Of a DNA stretch of 13,332 nt, positions 1 to 5,509 are shown piece after piece. A model generated the notes under the pieces. The model had not been told where the DNA came from. It saw nothing but the letters and a program-made list of their open reading frames with translations, and made no database searches. Positions within the stretch are counted from its first letter, which is position 1. Every line of letters begins with the position of its first letter. Source of the stretch: Fibrobacteraceae bacterium (lineage in GTDB: Bacteria > Fibrobacterota > Fibrobacteria > Fibrobacterales > Fibrobacteraceae); NCBI GenBank assembly GCA_021443045.1, contig JABUUT010000036.1:23161-36492 (forward strand). Reading direction: 5' to 3'. The position numbers and the translations under genes were made by a program.

Positions 1-549
1 ACATTCGTTGACGAACGCGATGGTCAGGTATACAAATACATCACCATTGGCGACAAAATTTGGATGGATCAGAATCTAAATTATGCATCGGAATCCAGTG
101 TTTGCTATGATGAACTGCAGTCCAATTGCGATATTTATGGACGATTGTATTCAGTACAGTTTATAAATGAACTTGAGCCTAATTATGGAAAAATAGATTA
201 CGAAATTTTAGATTCTCTTTGTCCTAGAGAGTGGCGAGTTCCGAAATTGTCCGAATGGAATGAAGTTGTTTATCAAATGAATGGAATCAAGTATTTCCAA
301 AAAGGTGAATGTATGGATGTTTCATTATTCAGTGGTCGCGGAAGTTTTGAATTTAATATACGTACAGGAAAAATAACAAAATATATATTTCGAGATTTAA
401 ATGGAATTGAGCAAATTTGGATAACTCAAACATCTTCGGATTATGGAGAAATGGTATTTTTTTCTCCAAATTATGAAGAATGGAATAACGATACACCTAA
501 GGGTTTTTTTTCTCTTCGCTGTATAAAAAAGGAATCCTGGGAAATATAA
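1..549 (+). CDS. FISUMP domain protein, 3' part (5' end outside window)
   Basis: The frame is open from base 1 and gives 182 residues ending in TAA. The visible part matches the FISUMP domain (TIGR02145), which is expanded in Fibrobacter and usually carried by lipoproteins. Seen here: the opening block DGQVYKYITIGDKIWM (residues 7-22) followed by DQNLNY, the C35-x7-C43 pair followed by YGRLY, the CPREWRVP block with C74 followed by an EW, and the closing SLRCIKK with C174. Conserved cysteines suggest disulfides outside the cytoplasm. The ATG at 64 is internal because the upstream residues belong to the domain. The usual WAxAM stretch after GRLY is absent (SVQFIN instead), so this is a divergent copy. 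By hand count, bases 121-480 are about 31% G+C against about 43% in 1-70. The gene runs convergently toward the next one, 41 bp away. The molecular function of FISUMP is unknown. Confidence 0.88.
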   Translation, partial: TFVDERDGQVYKYITIGDKIWMDQNLNYASESSVCYDELQSNCDIYGRLYSVQFINELEPNYGKIDYEILDSLCPREWRVPKLSEWNEVVYQMNGIKYFQKGECMDVSLFSGRGSFEFNIRTGKITKYIFRDLNGIEQIWITQTSSDYGEMVFFSPNYEEWNNDTPKGFFSLRCIKKESWEI

Positions 550-590
550 TTTCTTCACACAATCACAAATGGAAGGTGCAAAACCTTTGA

Positions 591-1574
591 CTAATAGTTA
601 ATGGCAACGTAGGCAGAGCCGGCACCAAAACGATGGTCGAAGGAGTCAAAGCCATCCCACAGAGCATCCCAGGCGCCACCAATTTCAAGCTGCACCGAGG
701 AATTGCGGAAAAGTATGATACCTACTTCTGCACCAGCCGCCATACCAATGGCAAAGTCATTGTCGTCACTCATTCTTTCGTCGGTCTGCATGCCAAGGCC
801 AATGCCTGCACCCACATAGGGGGTTACCGCACCCGAACTAAAGAAGAACCGCCCACCAATCAGGAATGTTTCGTGCCACTGAAAATAATCGCTAAAAGAA
901 ATGTTCATGTTGTTCACAATGGTAATGGCCGCTATTGGAGCCACTTCAAAAATACGGGCATAGTGGAACACAAAGGCCTGGTCCCAATCCATCTTCACAT
1001 TCTTGTACTTTGTATCCCCTTCGTGGTAACTACCTTCGTCCCAGTTGTGCCAGGCTGCAATACCCAAACCGTAGCTCACATAGTTTCGTGTAGGGCGCTT
1101 GTGGGCAAAATTGTCGTTGGGGTCTTCACCTGAACCAGAGCCACTTTTATCCACATAATACACAGCCACCACTTCGGGTTCGCTTGTGCTGGCAGCAGCG
1201 GGGGCGTATGCAGCCCCATCACCAGACTGAACAGAATTGGCAAAGGCAGACTTCACCGCAATTTCAATGGCCACATCGATATCATCCAAGGTGGCCGCCT
1301 TTTCTTTGCCAGAACCCACCACCGTGCCATTCACAACTTGTTCGCAAACAACCACAATGGAAGAACCCAAAGTCATCAAGTTGGTGCGGGCCTGAACATC
1401 GGCAAAGCCATCCACAGGAGTGTTTCCCGTTTGCTGAATAGCAGCGCGAACTATGGTTTTTACCATATCCGGAGCATCCGGGGAAAAATCCGCACCCGAT
1501 GGATTCAACACTTGGACCTCAGCCGAAAAACCGAAGACCGCCAAAAAGAGAAGGGAGGAAAGAATCTTTTTCAT
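591..1574 (-). CDS. Secreted beta-barrel-type outer membrane protein, unrecognised family
   Basis: This is a 327-residue protein with a clear Sec signal peptide (MKK, hydrophobic 4-15, likely cut after FSA at 18). Residues 19-115 form a soluble-looking part that includes TNLMTLGSSIVVVCEQVVNG (64-83) and GKEKAATLDDID (89-100). That part resembles small periplasmic alpha/beta domains that sense or bind envelope partners, but I cannot name the family. A low-complexity linker (about 117-160, Ala/Ser/Gly/Pro) follows. From about 164 there are alternating amphipathic strands typical of a small OmpA- or Opa-like barrel, including TPYVGAGIGLGM (251-262), and the protein ends in a terminal aromatic (AYVAINY) as expected of a BAM-recognised barrel. 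The start is the only ATG before the signal peptide; only a weak purine run (TGGAAT) precedes it. It is divergent from murJ with 86 bp between them. Outer-membrane location is inferred. Confidence 0.8.
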   Translation of the reverse strand: MKKILSSLLFLAVFGFSAEVQVLNPSGADFSPDAPDMVKTIVRAAIQQTGNTPVDGFADVQARTNLMTLGSSIVVVCEQVVNGTVVGSGKEKAATLDDIDVAIEIAVKSAFANSVQSGDGAAYAPAAASTSEPEVVAVYYVDKSGSGSGEDPNDNFAHKRPTRNYVSYGLGIAAWHNWDEGSYHEGDTKYKNVKMDWDQAFVFHYARIFEVAPIAAITIVNNMNISFSDYFQWHETFLIGGRFFFSSGAVTPYVGAGIGLGMQTDERMSDDNDFAIGMAAGAEVGIILFRNSSVQLEIGGAWDALWDGFDSFDHRFGAGSAYVAINY

Positions 1575-1660
1575 ATTCCATAAATTACAAACATTTTACA
1601 CCATGCGCTTTGCACAAAATACAAATCCATACAAAATTTTCCTTTTTTATATTTTACACC
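1575..1660. promoter_or_regulatory. Divergent intergenic region (barrel gene / murJ) with a duplicated start context
   Basis: Both flanking genes must be read from this 86-bp A/T-rich gap, so it should hold two promoters. The 13-mer ATTTTACACCATG occurs twice, at 1593-1605 and at 1651-1663, the second copy containing the murJ start codon. A TATATT at 1648-1653 could be a -10 box for murJ, which would put the transcript start at or next to the ATG. No convincing -35 was seen, and the exact promoter positions are guesses. Confidence 0.35.
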
Positions 1661-3244
1661 ATGAACAAAGCCGCCATTATCATTGCCGTAAGCATGCTTT
1701 TAAGCCGCGTGCTGGGAATTGTCCGCGAAATGCTCCTGGCCCACGCCGCTGGGGTCTCCCTAGAAAAAAACGCCCTGGACCTAGCCTTCATGATTCCCGA
1801 TATTCTGAACCACGTGGTGAGCACCGGGTTTCTCTCCATCATTTTCATCCCTATATTCACTGGTTACAAAGTGGCCGGCAAAGAAGAAGAAAGCTGGAAA
1901 TTTTTCAGCAATGTGCTAAACACCTTCGGCATGGTGCTTCTCATCCTTGTGGTGCCCGCCTTCATCTTTATGCCGGAACTCCTTAATCTTCTCACCAGAA
2001 GCGGTGCCACCCCCGAACTTCTATCCCGAGCCACCTACTACGGCCGCATCATACTCCCTGGCCAAGTTTTCATCTTCGTGGGGAGCATTTTGGTAGCGGT
2101 TCAGCACACCCGCAAGCAGTTCCTCATTCCCTCCCTCACAGGCCTCATCTACAACGCAGCTGTTATCATCGGAGGCACATTCTGCATATACATGAGTAAG
2201 GTAACGGGGGTAAAATATGGGCTGGAAGGCTTCGCCTGGGGCGTTCCCATAGGAGCCTTCATCGGGTTCTTCGCCCTGCAAATTTTTGGAGCCAAGCGTG
2301 GCGGTATTCAATACAAATTAATACTTCAACCCAAACACCCCGACATCATCCGCTACTTTAAAATGATGCTCCCCATGAGCCTCGGTGTGGGCTCCATGTT
2401 CGGCCTGGAATTTATCATCAGAAGCTTTGGGGCAAGCTTTGGAAGCAGCGGTATTTCTAGCCTCAACTACGCCTACCGCGTTATGTACACTCTTGTAGCC
2501 GTATTCGGATTTTCTGTAAGTGTTGCTAGCTACCCCGACATGGCGCGCCTAGTAAAAGAAAACCGCATGCCCGAACTGAACCAAAAAATCTGGAAGAGCC
2601 TCTCCCGCATGTTCTGCGTACTCATCCCTGCCGTAGTAGCCGTTTATGCTTTGAGTTTCCCTGCCGTGCGTATCCTCTTTGAACGGGGGGCATTCAGCCG
2701 CGAAGCCACCGAGAATATTGCCGAAATTCTGAGATGGTATTTGCCCGTAAGCCTCGGCCTTTGCTTGCAGGCTGTGCTTGTGCGCAGTTTCTACGCCGCC
2801 GAACGCATGTGGGCTCCCACACTTCTCAACACAGGCATCTTTGCCGCCACCATACCCGCCTACATTTTCCTTTCGGAGCCTTTGGGCATCAAGAGCGTTC
2901 CCATTGTGGGAGCTGCAGGCGCCCTTCTGCAGGTTGTTTCCATGATATTCTTATGGGCCAAGCGGAACGGCACCCAAGGCATGAAAAATGCCCTTATGAA
3001 CATGCTTAGGGCGCTAGCCACATTCGTGGTGATGATTGGAGCCGCCATGGGCCTCGACCACCTCTCCGGAGAATTTGTTCGAAATATAAATCTCGCAACA
3101 CTCATTCTCTACAGTGCCGCCGCAGGCATCGCCCTCTTTGTGCTCACCCTTTTCATACAGAAAATTTTGGGCAGCAAAGATGCCAGCGACATCCTCAACG
3201 AACTGCTGGGCAAAATCCTCAGAAAACTGCACCTAAAAAAATAA
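1661..3244 (+). CDS. murJ: MurJ-type lipid II flippase (MviN family)
   Basis: This 527-residue integral membrane protein of the MOP superfamily should flip undecaprenyl-linked lipid II across the inner membrane for peptidoglycan synthesis. It is mostly hydrophobic, with about 14 membrane segments, as expected for MurJ, and its length is near normal (510-530). Family signatures are SRVLGIVRE (15-23) in TM1, FIPIFTGYK (62-70), and SLNYAYRVM (267-275) in TM8 followed by FGFSVSVASYPDMARL. Arginines 16, 22 and 273 line up by eye with E. coli R18, R24 and R270; the positions of E. coli D39 and R52 appear to be N38 and N50. The start was set at 1661 because the family N-terminus (MNKAAIIIAVSMLLSRVLG) begins there; upstream codons in this frame are not protein-like and overlap the divergent gene. 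There is no Shine-Dalgarno sequence. It is probably monocistronic. Confidence 0.93.
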   Translation: MNKAAIIIAVSMLLSRVLGIVREMLLAHAAGVSLEKNALDLAFMIPDILNHVVSTGFLSIIFIPIFTGYKVAGKEEESWKFFSNVLNTFGMVLLILVVPAFIFMPELLNLLTRSGATPELLSRATYYGRIILPGQVFIFVGSILVAVQHTRKQFLIPSLTGLIYNAAVIIGGTFCIYMSKVTGVKYGLEGFAWGVPIGAFIGFFALQIFGAKRGGIQYKLILQPKHPDIIRYFKMMLPMSLGVGSMFGLEFIIRSFGASFGSSGISSLNYAYRVMYTLVAVFGFSVSVASYPDMARLVKENRMPELNQKIWKSLSRMFCVLIPAVVAVYALSFPAVRILFERGAFSREATENIAEILRWYLPVSLGLCLQAVLVRSFYAAERMWAPTLLNTGIFAATIPAYIFLSEPLGIKSVPIVGAAGALLQVVSMIFLWAKRNGTQGMKNALMNMLRALATFVVMIGAAMGLDHLSGEFVRNINLATLILYSAAAGIALFVLTLFIQKILGSKDASDILNELLGKILRKLHLKK

Positions 3245-3260
3245 GGGCCACCTTCAAAAG
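3242..3260 (+). repeat. Boundary motif copy 1 (at murJ stop)
   Basis: TAAGGGCCACCTTCAAAAG begins at the murJ stop codon and matches 15 of 19 bases of the copy at 4597-4615, which also begins at a stop codon. Other copies are at 6655-6673 and 13249-13267. Function unknown. Confidence 0.4.
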
Positions 3261-3313
3261 CATGTGTGGGCTCTCAGTAATCTGTCATCAGAGAATTTGT
3301 TAATGATTAATGC

Positions 3314-3354
3314 ATGTGTCATCCTGAACGGCACACGCCGTGAAGGATCCAGAG
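3314..3354. repeat. 41-bp hairpin repeat, copy 1
   Basis: The unit starts ATGTGTCATCCTGAACGGC and ends GCCGTGAAGGATCCAGAG. The arms ATCCTGAACGGC and GCCGTGAAGGAT pair at 10 of 12 positions around an ACAC loop, leaving a 2-bp internal bulge. It is a REP-like dispersed element; I recall similar GTCATCCTGA...GAAGGATCC repeats in several genomes, Fibrobacter included. Confidence 0.85.
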
Positions 3355-3399
3355 AATTTAATGGTTGTTTGTTAATGATAAGTGATCAATGTTTAACAT

Positions 3400-3440
3400 A
3401 TGTGTCATCCTGAACGGCACACGCCGTGAAGGATCCAGAG
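3400..3440. repeat. 41-bp hairpin repeat, copy 2
   Basis: Identical to copy 1 over all 41 bases, 86 bp further on in the same orientation. It is preceded by AATGTTTAACAT, which also precedes copy 3. Confidence 0.85.
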
Positions 3441-3470
3441 TATGTGATGTCAATTTTTAATGTTTAACAT

Positions 3471-3511
3471 ATGTGTCATCCTGAACGGCACACGCCGTGA
3501 AGGATCCACAG
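3471..3511. repeat. 41-bp hairpin repeat, copy 3
   Basis: Same orientation, 71 bp after copy 2. It differs from copies 1 and 2 at a single base near the end (ATCCACAG instead of ATCCAGAG). The near-identity of three copies points to recent duplication or gene conversion. Confidence 0.85.
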
Positions 3512-3530
3512 AATATCCACACAAGTACCA

Positions 3531-3570
3531 ACCACTGACAACCGATAACCGACTACTGACAACCAACCAC
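3531..3570. repeat. Short ACTGACAACC-type repeats
   Basis: ACTGACAACC occurs at 3534-3543 and again at 3555-3564, with related GATAACCG and CAACCACC words between and after. Similar words (ACTGATAACC, ACCAATCACC, ACTACCAACT) return in the spacer after secA, so this is a recurring intergenic low-complexity type in this genome. Confidence 0.6.
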
Positions 3571-3598
3571 CATTTACAGGCTTCCCAAAATAGCCCCG

Positions 3599-4438
3599 CT
3601 AGTTGCTAGAATTTAACGGGCCTTCCAAAAGTTTCAAAAGGCGAACTAGGTAGAACACATTCCAGGGGTTATCCTTCATGTTATTGGGAACACGCTTTGT
3701 AGGCAGTTCGTAATTCAAGCTGTAGCGAGGGCTGCCAAATTCCCCCTTGTCGTTTTTCACCTTGGAGCCACACTTTTCACAATAGCCCACATTATGTCGA
3801 ACCCCCGACATCATAGAACCGCAGCACCAGTGGTTGTAAACATGGCCACCGCAATGGGGGCAACCACCCTTTACAACGCCAAGGCCATGCTTGTAGTAGT
3901 TCAACAACTCACCCAGATAAACATGCCGTCCGCCAAAACAGCAAAAACTGTAGCCCGCAAAATCCAGCTGCAGCTCTGCAAACTCCCGATATTCCATAAT
4001 CAAGTCTGCATGGCGCAAAATCAGGGCCAAATTTTCAAAATAATGGTCAGCCTCATAATTTATGGTCATGGCTTCAGCCATTTTTTTTCGCAAATCCCAC
4101 TTGCCTAAGGCCTCCGCCTCTGTGGCAGCATCAATGTGTAGAACATCCAAAATAAAGGGACGCAGCCTCTTAGGAATAGCACCCAGGTCAATCATATTGC
4201 AAAATTTGGAAAGCAAACTCTTGTCAGATTCCTTTTCTTTAATACCATGCAATTCGCAATGCTTTTTGTACATTTCAAAAAGGTCATGGGGGGTATAATT
4301 AAGTTCCTCCATGCGCTGCCGGCAAATTTCCGCCAGTTCCGTGAATGCACCCACATTGAAACCTTTGTGGTAAGCCTTTATGGAGGTGGAACAATCCAAG
4401 TTCAAATTCTTGGGACCAAAATCAAAATGCAAAGCCAT
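3599..4438 (-). CDS. Unrecognised zinc-ribbon protein, possibly HTH-like N-terminus
   Basis: This is a soluble 279-residue protein I do not recognise. The clearest feature is a zinc-ribbon-like cysteine set: C193-P-H-C196, then C205-C206, then C220-E-K-C223, a spacing fit to bind one Zn through the two CxxC knuckles. Residues 31-108 (from AFTELAEICRQRMEELNYTP to PKRLRPFILDVLHI) have the helix pattern and the 'SLLSKFCNMIDLGAIPKRL' look of an expanded XRE-type helix-turn-helix, so a DNA-binding role is possible but only inferred. There is no signal peptide or membrane segment, so it should be cytoplasmic. The ATG at 4438 is fixed by a strong AAGGAGG five bases upstream. It stands alone: the upstream operon on the same strand ends in a hairpin terminator, and the downstream neighbour murJ is convergent. 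Composition is ordinary for the window. Confidence 0.8.
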   Translation of the reverse strand: MALHFDFGPKNLNLDCSTSIKAYHKGFNVGAFTELAEICRQRMEELNYTPHDLFEMYKKHCELHGIKEKESDKSLLSKFCNMIDLGAIPKRLRPFILDVLHIDAATEAEALGKWDLRKKMAEAMTINYEADHYFENLALILRHADLIMEYREFAELQLDFAGYSFCCFGGRHVYLGELLNYYKHGLGVVKGGCPHCGGHVYNHWCCGSMMSGVRHNVGYCEKCGSKVKNDKGEFGSPRYSLNYELPTKRVPNNMKDNPWNVFYLVRLLKLLEGPLNSSN

Positions 4439-4443
4439 AGTGG

Positions 4444-4450
4444 CCTCCTT
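4444..4450 (-). promoter_or_regulatory. Strong ribosome binding site
   Basis: AAGGAGG on the minus strand sits 5 bases before the ATG at 4438. It is the best Shine-Dalgarno sequence in the window and decides the start of the zinc-ribbon gene. The contrast with murJ and tgt, which have none, suggests mixed initiation modes. Confidence 0.85.
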
Positions 4451-4511
4451 TTTAGCTGTTTGTTATACCGCCCGCAAGTAAGGTTAAATCGGCGGTTTAG
4501 ATATAATATAC

Positions 4512-4541
4512 AAAAAAAAACTGACAAAGTATGTCAGTTTT
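4512..4541 (-). terminator. Hairpin terminator of the tgt-acyltransferase operon (possible operator as well)
   Basis: On the minus strand AAAACTGACA pairs perfectly with TGTCAGTTTT (10 bp, plus-strand arms 4517-4526 and 4532-4541, 5-base loop) and is followed by a run of nine T residues. This is a textbook intrinsic terminator about 70 bp after the acyltransferase stop. The same dyad lies about 80 bp upstream of the zinc-ribbon start, next to a TATATTATAT stretch (4501-4510) that could be its -10 region, so it may also serve as a binding site. Confidence 0.75.
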
Positions 4542-4596
4542 AAAAAAAATTCCATAAGAATAAATTTTAATAGGGATAGGAGGGGGCTTTAGAGAT

Positions 4597-4615
4597 TTTT
4601 TAGAGGTGCCCCTTA
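4597..4615 (-). repeat. Boundary motif copy 2 (at acyltransferase stop)
   Basis: TAAGGGGCACCTCTAAAAA on the minus strand begins with the TAA stop of the acyltransferase gene. It shares an exact 13-mer, GCACCTCTAAAAA, with the copy in the tgt leader at the other end of the same operon. Confidence 0.45.
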
Positions 4616-5509
4616 GTATATTTCGGAGTGAAGGCTGTAGAAGCGGCGGTGGGTCCAGCTGTACCATTGGGAGGGGTTTTCTTGAATGCGTTGTTCCAGC
4701 CAGCGGTTGTAGGCGTAAAAAACAGTGGAATTGTGTGTTTTTTCAGGGATTTTTAAAGCGTGTAAAGTGCGGACTTTGCCGTTTTCGGCTTCTTGAATCC
4801 AGCAGAGGTATGCGGGAACCTGTGGGCGGTGGTCTCGAATAAAGTCGGGAAGGGGGTTCACTTTTACGGGTGAGCCTAAAAGTGTCTCTTCCTTGGCACT
4901 GGAACCTCGTGCATCCTGGTCGGCCACAAGGCAAAAGAGAAAATGGTTATCCACCAGGTTCAAAAAGTCTTTTGGGGAGTTTGCCGCAACCGAAAATTCA
5001 TAGGGTTTTCCCTGGTATTTTACAGCCCTGATCCTTTTTTTTAGGAGTTGGTTTAAAAAACTTGGCTTTAGAGGGGCAAAGCTGGATTTCAGGGGAAGCC
5101 CCAGCCGTGAAACCCAGGCTCCCAGGGCTTCGTAGTTTCCATAGTGGGCGGTAAGGAATATGCCGCCCTTTCGCATTTCTTTTAAAATGGGTAATGAATT
5201 AAAATCCACACACAGTTTTACACCTCCCCTAACACAAGGGTACTCTTCAAATTCTTCCGGAGCATTTTTAAAAATCTGTGGGGTTATTAAAAGCTCGGAA
5301 AAATGGCGGGTGAGATTTTTTATTAGCTGTTTGTAAAAAATTGGGAGAGGGGGCAAATTCAAGAGGCCGCCCTGCTTATTACATATAAAGTAATAATTAG
5401 CTTGGACAGTTTTAAATTTCCACCTTGCAGAGTAGAGGATTATGAATAAAAGTTTATAAAAAAGTCTACAGAAAAAATGCCGCATGGTAAAGATAATCCT
5501 ATTCTGCAT
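4613..5509 (-). CDS. LpxL/HtrB-type lipid A acyltransferase family protein
   Basis: This 298-residue protein belongs to the lysophospholipid/lipid A acyltransferase family, which transfers an acyl chain from acyl-ACP to a lipid A precursor or related lipid on the inner face of the inner membrane. Seen: an N-terminal hydrophobic anchor (about 11-27), the catalytic H-x4-E as HYGNYE (H122, E127), the ADQDARGS block (196-203) typical of LpxL, and the C-terminal NPSQWYSWTHRRF (278-290) matching the family's P-x-Q-W/Y-x-W-x-H-R-R-F ending. Length is normal. The ATG at 5509 overlaps the end of tgt by 11 bp, so translation is probably coupled; a later ATG at 5485 is possible but has no better ribosome site. 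Which acyl position or lipid it acts on cannot be told, so no symbol is given. It is the last gene of the operon, ending at the hairpin at 4512-4541. Confidence 0.87.
   Translation of the reverse strand: MQNRIIFTMRHFFCRLFYKLLFIILYSARWKFKTVQANYYFICNKQGGLLNLPPLPIFYKQLIKNLTRHFSELLITPQIFKNAPEEFEEYPCVRGGVKLCVDFNSLPILKEMRKGGIFLTAHYGNYEALGAWVSRLGLPLKSSFAPLKPSFLNQLLKKRIRAVKYQGKPYEFSVAANSPKDFLNLVDNHFLFCLVADQDARGSSAKEETLLGSPVKVNPLPDFIRDHRPQVPAYLCWIQEAENGKVRTLHALKIPEKTHNSTVFYAYNRWLEQRIQENPSQWYSWTHRRFYSLHSEIY

Larger units (their letters stand above)
3245..3598. other. Gene-free convergent spacer carrying hairpin repeats
   Basis: These 354 bp between the convergent murJ and zinc-ribbon genes hold no credible coding frame. 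They contain three full copies of a 41-bp hairpin repeat, a likely relic of a fourth (3283-3298), A/T-rich spacers with repeated TTTGTTAATGAT and AATGTTTAACAT words, and then a run of ACTGACAACC-like short repeats (3531-3570). No clear intrinsic terminator with a T-tract was found for either gene; the hairpin repeats may serve in that role. Confidence 0.75.

Noticed and set aside
573..587. AAGGT-GCAAA-ACCTT hairpin between the two convergent left genes
   Set aside because: The stem is only 5 bp and has no T-tract on either strand, so it is too weak to call a terminator.
1499..1660. Longer murJ start at 1499
   Set aside because: The added 54 residues are basic and not membrane-like, overlap the start of the divergent gene, and precede the family-typical N-terminus at 1661.
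3314..3511. CRISPR array made of the three hairpin repeats
   Set aside because: Only three repeats, of 41 bp, with spacers of unequal length (45 and 30 bp) that are A/T-rich and similar to each other, and no cas gene nearby.
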